From Microthrixaceae bacterium (GTDB taxonomy: Bacteria; Actinomycetota; Acidimicrobiia; Acidimicrobiales; DATDAH01), in NCBI GenBank assembly GCA_020637195.1, contig JACJWK010000001.1, positions 205,001 to 269,000 of the forward strand: 64,000 nt of DNA. The letters are read 5' to 3'. A program made the position numbers and the translations under genes. This document shows, piece after piece, positions 45,003-52,845 of this stretch; the stretch's first letter is position 1; each line of letters starts with the position of its first letter. The notes under the pieces are model-generated. The model was not told the DNA's origin, searched no databases, and saw nothing but the letters and a program-made list of their open reading frames with translations.

Positions 45003-46361
45003 ATGAGTGGCGCCCGGGTGCAGGCCGTCGCGCCCGGGTCGCCGGCCGAGGCCGCAGGACTGGTTCCGGGCGACGAGATCGTGGCCCTGAACGGCGAGGC
45101 GCCCCGCGACGTCATCCGCTACCGCCTGCTCGCCGACGAGGCCGACGTGCACCTCGACGTGGTTCGGGGCGGGCTCGCGCTCGAGCTCGACGTGCGCAAG
45201 GCCGAAGGCGTGCCCCTCGGTGCCGAGGTCAGCTCGGCGCTGTTCGACCAGGTGCGCACGTGCGACAACCACTGCGAGTTCTGCTTCATCTACCAGCTGC
45301 CTCCGGGCCTGCGCGACAGCCTCTACCTGAAAGACGACGACTACCGGCTCTCGTTCCTCTACGGGAACTTCACGACGCTGACCCGCTTCACCGAGGCGGA
45401 CCTCGAGCGGGTGGTGACCGAGGGCCTCTCCCCGCTGCACGTCAGCATCCACGCCACCGATCCCGAGGTGCGGGCCGACCTGCTCCGCAACCGGCGGGGT
45501 GCCACGAGCCTGCGCTGGCTGCGGGCGCTGCTCGACCACGGGGTCACCGTCCACGGCCAGGTCGTCGTGCTGCCCGGCGTGAACGACGGGGCCGTCCTCG
45601 ACGACACGCTCGCCGGCGTGCTGGACCGCTACCCGGAGCTGGCGACGCTGTGCGTCGTCCCGCTGGGCATCAGTCGCTTCGCGCCGGAGGGGCGCATGCG
45701 GCCTCACACCCCGGGCGAGGCCTCGGCCGTGATCGACGCCGTCCACGACTGGCAGGAGGTGTACCGCTCGGTGCTCGGCCGACGGCTCGTCTTCGCCGCC
45801 GACGAGTACTACCTGATGGCGCAGCGGCCCTTCCCGCCGGCGGCGGACTACGAGGGGTTCCCGATGCACGAGGACGGCATCGGCATGGCGCGCACGTTCG
45901 AGCTCGAGCTCCTCGGTCGGGTGGATCGTCCCACCGGGCCCCAGGCGGGGTTCTTCGCGTCGGTCGACGGTGCTCCTCCCGAGGGGTACCGGGCCGCGCG
46001 CACCACCGGGGATCGGCTCACGATCGGCCCGCGCCGCGACGCGCCGGTGGGGGTCCTCACGGGGACGATGGGGGCCCAGGTGCTCCGCCCGCTGCTCGGA
46101 GCACTCGGGCGCGACGACGTCCGGGTGGTCCCGGTGGCCAACGAGTACTTCGGGGGCAACATCGGCGTGACCGGCCTGCTCGTGGGCGCCGACCTCGCTC
46201 GGGTGCTGGCCGCCCAGCCGAGCGGACACCGCTACCTGCTCCCCGACGTGTGCCTCTCGGGTGGTCGGTTCCTCGACGGCACCACCCCCGCCGATCTGCC
46301 CCGGCCGGTCGAGGTGCTGCCCACGGACGGGCTGGCGCTGCGCGCTGCCCTGGGAGCCTGA
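45003..46361 (+). CDS. DUF512 radical SAM protein with PDZ domain
   Basis: This 452-residue protein has an N-terminal PDZ-like domain (about 1-60, SPAEAAGLVPGDEIVALNG), a radical SAM core with an unusual CDNHCEFC cluster motif (C-x3-C-x2-C, about 88-95), and a C-terminal DUF512 domain with DEYYLMAQRPFPPAADYEGFPMHEDGIGM and GALGRDDVRVVPVANEYFGGNIGVTGLL. The family (YtlA/Rv-like, conserved next to der in actinobacteria and clostridia) has no known reaction. It lies directly before der (one base between stop and GTG), suggesting a link to ribosome assembly. Confidence 0.88.
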   Translation: MSGARVQAVAPGSPAEAAGLVPGDEIVALNGEAPRDVIRYRLLADEADVHLDVVRGGLALELDVRKAEGVPLGAEVSSALFDQVRTCDNHCEFCFIYQLPPGLRDSLYLKDDDYRLSFLYGNFTTLTRFTEADLERVVTEGLSPLHVSIHATDPEVRADLLRNRRGATSLRWLRALLDHGVTVHGQVVVLPGVNDGAVLDDTLAGVLDRYPELATLCVVPLGISRFAPEGRMRPHTPGEASAVIDAVHDWQEVYRSVLGRRLVFAADEYYLMAQRPFPPAADYEGFPMHEDGIGMARTFELELLGRVDRPTGPQAGFFASVDGAPPEGYRAARTTGDRLTIGPRRDAPVGVLTGTMGAQVLRPLLGALGRDDVRVVPVANEYFGGNIGVTGLLVGADLARVLAAQPSGHRYLLPDVCLSGGRFLDGTTPADLPRPVEVLPTDGLALRAALGA

Positions 46362-46362
46362 G

Positions 46363-47679
46363 GTGGCGCCACCCGTCGTCGCCGTGGTGGGTCGTCCCAA
46401 CGTGGGCAAGTCCACGCTGTTGAACCGCATCGTCGGCCGGCGGGAGGCCATCGTCGAGGAGCGGCCCGGGGTCACCCGAGACCGCAAGGAGGTGGTCGCC
46501 GACTGGCAGGGGCGGGAGTTCGTCCTCGTCGACACCGGCGGCTGGCTGCCCGGTGGCGACGCGCTCGACGCCAAGGTGAGCCGCCAGAGCGAGCGGGCCA
46601 TCGCCGAGGCCGACGCGGTCGTCTTCGTGGTGGACGGCGCCCTCGGCATCGTCGAGGAGGACGCGCGGGTGGCCGAGCTGCTCCGGCGGGTCGACGCCCC
46701 GGTGCTGCTCGCGGTGAACAAGGTGGACGACACCGGTCGTGAGCCCGGGATCTGGGAGTTCGTGCGCCTCGGCCTCGGCGACCCCCACCCGGTGAGCGCC
46801 CTCCACGGGCGCGGCACCGGCGACCTGCTCGACGCGCTCGTCGCCGCCCTCCCCGTCCCCGACGTCGAGGAGGACGCGGTCGAGGCCGCCGGCGACGACG
46901 AGGGGCCGCGGGTGTTCGGGGTCGCGATCGTCGGCCGTCCCAACGTGGGCAAGTCGACGCTGTTCAACCGGCTGATCGGCGAGGACCGGGCGGTGGTGCA
47001 CGATCTGCCCGGCACGACCCGGGACTCGATCGACACGGTGGTGGACACCCCCGACGGCCCGGTGCGCTTCGTCGACACCGCCGGCATGCGCCGGAAGGGG
47101 CGGATCGACGAGGGGACCGAGTACTACTCGATGGTCCGGGCGCTCCAGTCGGTCGACCGGGCCGACGTCGCCCTGCTCGTGATCGACGCCACCGTCGGCG
47201 TGACCCACCAGGACCAGCGCCTGGCCGAGCGGGTGGACGCCGCGGGCTGCCCGGTCGTCGTGCTGTTGAACAAGTGGGAGACCCTCGACGCCGAGCAACG
47301 GGCCCAGGTCGGCGTCCAGCTCGAGCGCCGGCTGCACTTCCTCGGCGAGGCCACCGTGTTGAAGATCAGCGCGCTGACGGGCAAGGGCGTGCACAAGCTG
47401 CTGCCGGCGCTGTCGGCGGCCATCGACGACTACCACCGCCGCATCCCCACCCGACAGGTGAACACCGCGATCCGGGCCGCCCAGGCCGCGCAACCCGCCC
47501 CGCACGGGGCTCGGGTGCTGTACGCCACGCAGGGGGCGGTGGACCCGCCCACGTTCACCCTCTTCGCCAACAAGGCGCTGCCTCCGACGTACCTGCGCTA
47601 CCTCGAGCGCAGCCTCCGCGAGACCTTCGACCTGGGGGCCACCCCCCTCAAATTGCGGGTGCGGCGGCGCTCCGAGTGA
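46363..47679 (+). CDS. der: GTPase Der (EngA)
   Basis: This 438-residue protein has two tandem GTPase domains and is required for 50S ribosome assembly. G1 of domain 1 is VVGRPNVGKSTLLNR (about 8-22), G3 DTGG, G4 NKVD. Domain 2 repeats with IVGRPNVGKSTLFNR (about 189-203), DTAGMRRKG and NKWE. A KH-like domain (about 345-438) with LFANKALPPTYLRYLERSLRETF ends it. GTG start next to the DUF512 gene. It is the last gene of the block shared with M. tuberculosis (Rv1713). Confidence 0.96.
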   Translation: MAPPVVAVVGRPNVGKSTLLNRIVGRREAIVEERPGVTRDRKEVVADWQGREFVLVDTGGWLPGGDALDAKVSRQSERAIAEADAVVFVVDGALGIVEEDARVAELLRRVDAPVLLAVNKVDDTGREPGIWEFVRLGLGDPHPVSALHGRGTGDLLDALVAALPVPDVEEDAVEAAGDDEGPRVFGVAIVGRPNVGKSTLFNRLIGEDRAVVHDLPGTTRDSIDTVVDTPDGPVRFVDTAGMRRKGRIDEGTEYYSMVRALQSVDRADVALLVIDATVGVTHQDQRLAERVDAAGCPVVVLLNKWETLDAEQRAQVGVQLERRLHFLGEATVLKISALTGKGVHKLLPALSAAIDDYHRRIPTRQVNTAIRAAQAAQPAPHGARVLYATQGAVDPPTFTLFANKALPPTYLRYLERSLRETFDLGATPLKLRVRRRSE

Positions 47680-47725
47680 CGCCGAGCTGTAACGGCTTCT
47701 TCATGGCCCGCTGAGGGTCGGCCGC

Positions 47726-47731
47726 TACGCT
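47726..47731 (+). promoter_or_regulatory. -10 box TACGCT upstream of the SpoIIE-type gene
   Basis: TACGCT ends ten bases before the ATG at 47742; the mRNA would have a leader of at most a few bases. Confidence 0.35.
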
Positions 47732-47741
47732 CGGGTCCTTC

Positions 47742-48824
47742 ATGACCACCTCGCTGTTGGCGGTCGCCGCCCTGGGCTGTCTCACCGCCGCCCTCATCTG
47801 GGGGCGCTCGGCGCGGCAGCGGCACAAGGTGTGGCGCCGCATGGCCGCCAACGGCGGCGACGGCGACGCCACCACGATCGCCCTCGGCGACTACCGCAAG
47901 GACCTCCACACGACGGTCCTGTACCTGCTGCTCGCCGTGGCCTGCGCCGCCACCGCGGCCCGGCCCCCGCAGCGGGTCGTGCCGGTCGTGCTGTTCGGCG
48001 CCGTGCTCGTCACAGTGGCGTTCACCTTCGCCTTCGGCCGCAACTTCGTGCGCGACGCCCGCCTGGTCCAGAGCCGCAGCGAGCTCGAGCGCCGGGCCCA
48101 GGAGGTGCTCAGCCAGGAGGAGCTGGCCCCGCGCCGCTGGGCCGCCCGCCTCGCCCCCGACGAGCTGCCCGACGTCACCGGGTTCGAGCTCGGCCGGGTG
48201 TACCAGGCGGGCACCGGGCTGATGGCCGGGGACTTCTACGACGTGTTCCCGGTGGCGTCGTCGCGCATCGCCGCCGTGATCGGCGACGTCACGGGGCACG
48301 GCATCGAGCCGTCGATCACGGCCTTCCAGGCCAAGTACCTGTTGCGGGTGTTCCTGCGCCAGTACCGGGACCCCGCCCAGGCGCTCGAGGAGCTCAACGC
48401 CCAGATGGCCGCCATGGGCCGGCCCGAGGAGCTCATCTCGCTGTGCGTGATCGTGTTCGACACCGAGGCGGGCACCCTGCGGTTCGCATCGGCGGGGCAC
48501 CCGGCGGCCTGGCTCTGGCACGACCGCGAGGTGCGCCCGCTGCGCTCGACGGGCCCGCTGCTCATGCTCGATCCGGGCGCGTCGTACCACAGCCGTGAGA
48601 TTCCGCTCGACAACGGGGACCTCTGCCTGCTCTACACCGACGGGCTGGCGGAGGCGCGCGACGGCGAGAGCCTGTTCGGAGAGGACCGCATCGCCAACAC
48701 GCTGCGCCGTGACCCGGGGATCGCCCCCGACGTGCTGTGCAAGTCGCTCCTCGAGGCCGCCCGTGACTTCTCGAGCGGCCCCATCACCGACGACGTGGCC
48801 ATCCTGGCCATCCGCCGGGAGTAG
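47742..48824 (+). CDS. PP2C-type (SpoIIE/RsbU) serine phosphatase, membrane-bound
   Basis: This 360-residue protein has three predicted membrane helices in the first ~115 residues, a short coiled linker (SRSELERRAQEVLSQEEL) and a PPM/SpoIIE phosphatase domain (about 140-360). Metal ligands are in GDFYDVF, IGDVTGHGIE (D-x-x-G-H-G), and TDGLAEARD, plus TDDVAILAI at the end. SpoIIE-type phosphatases dephosphorylate anti-anti-sigma factors and so release sigma factors. No anti-sigma gene is close by, so its partner is elsewhere. Confidence 0.87.
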   Translation: MTTSLLAVAALGCLTAALIWGRSARQRHKVWRRMAANGGDGDATTIALGDYRKDLHTTVLYLLLAVACAATAARPPQRVVPVVLFGAVLVTVAFTFAFGRNFVRDARLVQSRSELERRAQEVLSQEELAPRRWAARLAPDELPDVTGFELGRVYQAGTGLMAGDFYDVFPVASSRIAAVIGDVTGHGIEPSITAFQAKYLLRVFLRQYRDPAQALEELNAQMAAMGRPEELISLCVIVFDTEAGTLRFASAGHPAAWLWHDREVRPLRSTGPLLMLDPGASYHSREIPLDNGDLCLLYTDGLAEARDGESLFGEDRIANTLRRDPGIAPDVLCKSLLEAARDFSSGPITDDVAILAIRRE

Positions 48825-48857
48825 CGGCGGGGGCCGCGCAGCGGTCACCATTCCCCT

Positions 48858-50435
48858 GTGAGCGAGGCCGACCCCGACGCCGAGCGCCCGATCGGAGGCG
48901 CGGCCCCCGTCGACCACGCGGCCGCGCTGTCGGCGGCGGCCGAGCGGGCCCGCGCCGGCAACCTGGCCCGGGTGGGGGAGAAGCTGGCCCGCCAGAACAA
49001 GCTGTTCGTGCGCGACCGGCTGGACCTGCTGCTCGACGAAGGGACGTTCGTCGAGGACGCCCTGCTCGCCAACGCGCTGGGCGAGGACCTCCCCGCCGAC
49101 GGCGTGGTCACGGGCACCGGCGAGGTGGACGGGCGCACCGTCGTGGTGGTGGCCAACGACCCGACCGTCAAGGCGGGCTCGTGGGGCGCGCGCACGGTGG
49201 AGAAGATGGTGCGGGCCACCGAGCTGGCCCTGCGATACGAGCTGCCGCTGTTCTGGCTGATCGACTCCGCGGGCGCCCGCATCACCGACCAGGTCGAGCT
49301 GTTCCCGGGGCGGCGAGGCGCCGGCCACATCTTCCACAACCAGATCAAGCTGAGCGGCCGGGTGCCCCAGATCTGTTGCCTGTTCGGCCCGTCCGCCGCC
49401 GGCGGCGCCTACATCCCGTCGTTCTGCGACATCGTGATCATGGTCGAGGGCAACGCCTCGATGTACCTCGGGTCGCCCCGCATGGCGGAGATGGTGATCG
49501 GCGAGCGCACCACCCTCGACGAGATGGGCGGGGCCCGCATGCACGCCACGGTGTCGGGGTGCGGGGACAACCTGGCGGTCGACGACGCCGACGCGATCGA
49601 GCAGGCCAAGGCCTGGTTCACCTACTTCCCGGACCGCTGGCGGGACGACCCGCCCGAGTACCTCGCCGCGGCGCCGTCGCGGCCGCTCACCGCCGACCTG
49701 GTGCCCGACGAGGAGCGCCGGGCCTACGACATGCACGACGTGCTCGACGGGCTGCTCGACGACGAGAGCTTCTTCGAGCTCAAGCCGCTGTTCGCCCCCG
49801 AGCTGATCTGCGGCCTCGGCCTGCTCGAGGGCCGCCCCGTGGGGGTGGTCGCCAACAACCCCCTCCAGAAGGGCGGCGTGCTCTTCGTCGACTCGGCCGA
49901 CAAGGCGGCCCGCTTCGTGTGGTGCTGCGACGCCTTCAACATCCCGCTCGTGTTCCTCTCCGACGTGCCCGGCTTCATGGTCGGCTCGGACGTCGAGCGC
50001 CAGGGGATCATCCGCCACGGCGCCAAGATGGTCACCGCGGTGTCGGAGGCGACGGTGCCGAAGGTGTCGGTGATCGTGCGCAAGTCGTACGGCGCCGGCC
50101 TCTACGCCATGTCGGGACCCGCGTTCGAGCCCGAGGCCACCATCGCCCTGCCGACGGCCAAGATCGCGGTGATGGGACCCGAGGCTGCGGTCAACGCCGT
50201 CTTCGCGAACAAGATCGCCGCCATCGACGACCCCGACGAGCGCGAGGCCTTCATCGCCCGCGAGCGCGAGGTCTACGAGCGGGACGTGGACCTGCTGCGC
50301 CTCGCCTCGGAGCTCGTGGTCGACGCCGTGGTCGAGTTCGCGGACCTCCGCACCGAGGTGGCACGCCGGTTGGACCGGGCCCGCACGAAGGACCGACACT
50401 TCAGCGAGCGCCGCCACGGCGTCCCGCCCGTCTGA
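48858..50435 (+). CDS. Acyl-CoA carboxylase carboxyltransferase beta subunit (AccD/PccB)
   Basis: This 525-residue subunit transfers carboxyl from biotin to acyl-CoA. The two crotonase-like halves are visible: GSWGARTVEKMVRATELALRYELPLFWLIDSAGARI (acyl-CoA half), GPSAAGGAYIPSFCDIVIMVEGNASMYLGSP, then ANNPLQKGGVLFVDSADKAARFVWCCDAFNIPLVFLSDVPGFMVGSDVERQGIIRHGAKM (biotin half) and KSYGAGLYAMSG. It is likely propionyl- or methylcrotonyl-type; the substrate cannot be read. GTG start, and a CACCAT box lies six bases before it. No biotin carboxylase gene is nearby. Confidence 0.9.
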   Translation: MSEADPDAERPIGGAAPVDHAAALSAAAERARAGNLARVGEKLARQNKLFVRDRLDLLLDEGTFVEDALLANALGEDLPADGVVTGTGEVDGRTVVVVANDPTVKAGSWGARTVEKMVRATELALRYELPLFWLIDSAGARITDQVELFPGRRGAGHIFHNQIKLSGRVPQICCLFGPSAAGGAYIPSFCDIVIMVEGNASMYLGSPRMAEMVIGERTTLDEMGGARMHATVSGCGDNLAVDDADAIEQAKAWFTYFPDRWRDDPPEYLAAAPSRPLTADLVPDEERRAYDMHDVLDGLLDDESFFELKPLFAPELICGLGLLEGRPVGVVANNPLQKGGVLFVDSADKAARFVWCCDAFNIPLVFLSDVPGFMVGSDVERQGIIRHGAKMVTAVSEATVPKVSVIVRKSYGAGLYAMSGPAFEPEATIALPTAKIAVMGPEAAVNAVFANKIAAIDDPDEREAFIAREREVYERDVDLLRLASELVVDAVVEFADLRTEVARRLDRARTKDRHFSERRHGVPPV

Positions 50436-50470
50436 CCCGCTCGTCCGACCCATCCGTCTGAGAGGCCCGG

Positions 50471-50689
50471 TTGCCGTTCTGCGAGGAGTGCGACAAGTAC
50501 TACACCCCGACGTCGCTCGGCCCCGGCGGCGCGTGCCCCAAGTGCGGGCGAACGCTGTACGACACCGGCGACGAGCAGGACGACCGGCCCCACATCCCGT
50601 GGCACTTCTGGCTGCTCCTGATCGCCTTCGCCCTCTACCTCGGTTGGCGGCTGGTGCAGGGGATCGGCTGGCTGGCCCAGCACCTCTGA
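50471..50689 (+). CDS. Small zinc-ribbon membrane protein
   Basis: This 72-residue protein starts with a zinc ribbon, FCEECDKYYTPTSLGPGGACPKCGRTL (C-x2-C and C-x2-C), and ends with a single membrane helix, WHFWLLLIAFALYLGWRLVQGIGWLAQHL. The start is TTG at 50471; there is no ATG or GTG upstream in frame, and GAGAGG stands about six bases before it. Function unknown; small ribbons with a helix often act as assembly factors. Confidence 0.7.
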   Translation: MPFCEECDKYYTPTSLGPGGACPKCGRTLYDTGDEQDDRPHIPWHFWLLLIAFALYLGWRLVQGIGWLAQHL

Positions 50690-50720
50690 GGCCGAGTCGA
50701 GTGCGCGGGCCGGGGACCGA

Positions 50721-50726
50721 TAGAGT
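50721..50726 (+). promoter_or_regulatory. -10 box of tRNA-Pro
   Basis: TAGAGT lies 15 bases before the tRNA 5' end, a spacing suited to a short 5' trailer removed by RNase P. Confidence 0.45.
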
Positions 50727-50741
50727 CTGACCCTCACCAGA

Positions 50742-50819
50742 CGGGCTGTGGCGCAGCTTGGTTAGCGCGTCGGTCTGGGGGACCGAAGGTCCCGGGTTCA
50801 AATCCCGGCAGCCCGACCA
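50742..50819 (+). tRNA. tRNA-Pro (GGG)
   Basis: The acceptor stem CGGGCTG (50742-50748) pairs with CAGCCCG (50809-50815). The anticodon loop CTGGGGG in the stem TCGGT...ACCGA gives GGG, reading CCC and CCU. The T arm is CCGGGTTCAAATCCCGG. CCA is encoded at 50817-50819. Confidence 0.95.
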
Positions 50820-50885
50820 CCGGTGTGCGCAGGGGCCAGCGATGGCCCCTGCGTCGCGCCCGGGCGCGGGGGTCGATCGCTCGCG

Positions 50886-50891
50886 TAGCGT
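50886..50891 (+). promoter_or_regulatory. -10 box TAGCGT, leaderless DUF2510 gene
   Basis: TAGCGT ends six bases before the GTG at 50898. Confidence 0.5.
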
Positions 50892-50897
50892 GGCGTC

Positions 50898-51179
50898 GTG
50901 AACCTCGGCGTCGCGGAGCTGATGATCCTGCTCGTGATCGTCGCGGTGCCGGCGGTGATCGTCGTGGCCGTCGTCGCCGCGACCCGGGCCGGTCGCCGGC
51001 CGCCGGCGGGGTCCGGGGGTGACGGGCCCGGTCCGGGTCGGTGGTTCGCCGACCCCACCGGCCGCCACGCGCAGCGGTGGTGGGACGGGTCCGCGTGGAC
51101 CGCGTCGGTGGTGCTCGACAACGGGCAGCAGACCGTGGACCCGGTCGCGTTCGACGACCCGCCGCCCCCGCCCGCCTGA
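50898..51179 (+). CDS. DUF2510 membrane protein
   Basis: This 93-residue protein has an N-terminal membrane helix (LMILLVIVAVPAVIVVAVVA) and a C-terminal DUF2510 domain: GRWFADPTGRHAQRWWDGSAWTASV (W-x-x-D-P-x-x-x-x-x-x-R-W-W-D-G-x-x-W-T). DUF2510 is common in actinobacterial envelope proteins and has no known function. GTG start. Confidence 0.78.
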   Translation: MNLGVAELMILLVIVAVPAVIVVAVVAATRAGRRPPAGSGGDGPGPGRWFADPTGRHAQRWWDGSAWTASVVLDNGQQTVDPVAFDDPPPPPA

Positions 51180-51185
51180 CGGGCC

Positions 51186-51605
51186 TCAGGCGTCGCGATC
51201 GACGCCGAGGACCGCCCACGCGCGCTCGTGCCCGGCCCGGCGCAGGGCCTCGAGGCGGTGGTTGCCGTCCTCGACCACCAACTGCCCGCCGCGCACGCTG
51301 ACGATCACCGGCGGTGGCTCGAAGCCGGCGTCCTCCACGAGGCCCGCGAGGTCGTCGACATCGTCGCGCCACTCCTCCTCGTCCACCACCTCGAGGACGG
51401 GGGCGTCCGCGGGGCCGGCGAGCCGGTGCAGCGCGTCGAGGGGTACGCGCACGGGCCCGAACCACCACCGGGGCGGGGCGGTCAGCTCCTCGGCGAGCTC
51501 GGGGTTGTCGCTGCCGGGGCTCGCCAGGAACCGCGCGACCCACCCCCCGAGATCACCCGAGTCGGCGGCCTCGCCCGCTGCGTGCACGGTGAAGCGCTCG
51601 TCCAT
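51186..51605 (-). CDS. Conserved hypothetical protein, ParB-like core
   Basis: This 139-residue protein ends in PPPVIVSVRGGQLVVEDGNHRLEALRRAG, the pattern of the ParB/sulfiredoxin N-terminal fold (D-G-N-H-R). The N-part (about 1-75) has W-F-G-P-V-R-V-P-L-D. ParB-fold proteins bind a nucleotide (CTP in ParB). No helix-turn-helix follows, so it is unlikely to be a partition protein. Function unknown. A TAGGAC box (51614-51619, bottom strand) stands eight bases before the ATG. Confidence 0.65.
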   Translation of the reverse strand: MDERFTVHAAGEAADSGDLGGWVARFLASPGSDNPELAEELTAPPRWWFGPVRVPLDALHRLAGPADAPVLEVVDEEEWRDDVDDLAGLVEDAGFEPPPVIVSVRGGQLVVEDGNHRLEALRRAGHERAWAVLGVDRDA

Positions 51606-51659
51606 CGTGGGCCGTCCTACCCCGCGGGCGCCGGAGTCAGCCCGGCGCCGGCGGCGCCG

Positions 51660-52286
51660 CTACGGGAGGCCGGGCAGGTGGGCGGCGTCGTTGAAGGTGT
51701 GCAGCGCCCACTGACCGGTGGCGGCGTCGTGCCCCCACACTGTCAGCCCCGTGTTGCGGGGGCGCACGCGGGCGGCCGCCGCGGGGGCCAGCCCGACGAG
51801 CACGCGCAGCGACGCCACGATCACCCCGGCGTGGCACACCGCCACGACGGTGCGGTCCTCGTACTCCCGGGCGATGCGCCCGAGCACGCCGGCCACCCGC
51901 TCGTGGAAGGAGTTCCAGCTGTCGCCCGCCGGCGCGAAGACCCGGTCGGGCTCGGCCTCCATGTCGAACGAGCCGTAGCGCTCGCCGTACTCGGCCCAGG
52001 TCAGTCCGTCGGCCTCGCCCGTGTGCACCTCGCACAGGTCGCACTCCCGCCCGCCGAGGTCGAGCCCGAGCCCGGGCGCGACGATCGACGCGGTCTCGAC
52101 GGCGCGGGGCAGCGTGCTGGCGAGCAGTGCGTCGGCCTGCAGGCCGGGCCACCGAGCGAAGCGTTCGCGCAGCGCGCCGGCCTGGCGGCGACCCAGGTCG
52201 GTCAGCCCCGTGCACCCCTGCTCGCCGGCGATCACCCCGTGGAAGCCGGCGTGGGCGTCGCCGTGGCGCACGAGCACGAGTCGCAT
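51660..52286 (-). CDS. Histidine phosphatase family protein
   Basis: This 208-residue enzyme has the phosphoglycerate-mutase-like R-H-G motif MRLVLVRHGDAHAG (about 1-14). LLASTLPRAVETASIVAP (Arg), EVHTGEADGLTWAEY (Glu) and VVAVCHAGVIVASLRVL (second His) complete the active site. Substrate unknown. The ATG at 52286 is chosen because MRLVLVRHG is the family start; TACGGT ends six bases before it. Confidence 0.88.
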   Translation of the reverse strand: MRLVLVRHGDAHAGFHGVIAGEQGCTGLTDLGRRQAGALRERFARWPGLQADALLASTLPRAVETASIVAPGLGLDLGGRECDLCEVHTGEADGLTWAEYGERYGSFDMEAEPDRVFAPAGDSWNSFHERVAGVLGRIAREYEDRTVVAVCHAGVIVASLRVLVGLAPAAAARVRPRNTGLTVWGHDAATGQWALHTFNDAAHLPGLP

Positions 52287-52292
52287 GGGCCC

Positions 52293-52298
52293 ACCGTA
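52293..52298 (-). promoter_or_regulatory. -10 box TACGGT, leaderless histidine phosphatase gene
   Basis: On the bottom strand TACGGT ends six bases before the ATG at 52286. Confidence 0.5.
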
Positions 52299-52350
52299 GG
52301 AGGGCGTCGAGCGGGCGCCACCCGGTCGCACCGAGGCGGCCCCGCCCCCG

Positions 52351-52356
52351 TACCCT
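52351..52356 (+). promoter_or_regulatory. -10 box TACCCT, leaderless DUF6941 gene
   Basis: TACCCT ends six bases before the GTG at 52363. Confidence 0.5.
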
Positions 52357-52362
52357 GGCTCC

Positions 52363-52788
52363 GTGCGCGTCACGATGCTCCTGGCCGATGCCGCCCAGGC
52401 GATCGACAACAAGCTCTACGTGCTGGGCGGCGGCTGGTCGGTCACCGGGCCGGGCCCGACGAACTTCGCGATCGCGCTGAAGATCGAGGTGCCGTGGGAC
52501 CAGACCAACCGGCGCCACGAGTGGCGCATGGAGCTGATCGACGCGGACGGCCGCCAGGTGATGCTCGCCGGGGCCGGCGGGGCCCAGCCCCTGATGGTGG
52601 GCGGGGACTTCGAGGTCGGACGGCCGGCGGGCACGCCCGACGGCACGCCCATCGACCTGGCGCTGGCCGTGAACCTCGGTGCGGTGCCGTTCCCCGCCGG
52701 GCAGCGCCTGGTGTGGAAGCTCTGGGTCGACGACGTGACGAGCACCGACTGGGAGGTGGCGTTCACCACCCGGCCGGCGAGCGCCTGA
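52363..52788 (+). CDS. DUF6941-like conserved protein
   Basis: This 141-residue protein opens with RVTMLLADAAQAIDNKLYVLGGGWSVTGP, the signature of a small beta-rich family in actinobacteria. It has no signal peptide or membrane helix. The remaining strands (KIEVPWDQTNRRHEWRMEL, LVWKLWVDDVTSTDWEVAFTT) suggest an immunoglobulin-like sandwich. Function unknown. The gene is convergent with the CocE-type gene. Confidence 0.65.
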   Translation: MRVTMLLADAAQAIDNKLYVLGGGWSVTGPGPTNFAIALKIEVPWDQTNRRHEWRMELIDADGRQVMLAGAGGAQPLMVGGDFEVGRPAGTPDGTPIDLALAVNLGAVPFPAGQRLVWKLWVDDVTSTDWEVAFTTRPASA

Positions 52789-52845
52789 CGGCGGTTCCAC
52801 CCACGCCCGCGCTCACCCCGAGGTCGCGCGGGCGGGGGGAGGGGG

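Noticed and set aside
47680..47715. Intrinsic terminator after der (GCCG...CGGC then TTCTT)
   Set aside because: The stem is only four base pairs and the T-run is weak.
47598..51068. Very long open frame on the minus strand (1156 codons)
   Set aside because: It runs antisense through der's end, the phosphatase, the carboxyltransferase and tRNA-Pro. It is a shadow of GC-rich codon bias with no recognisable domain.
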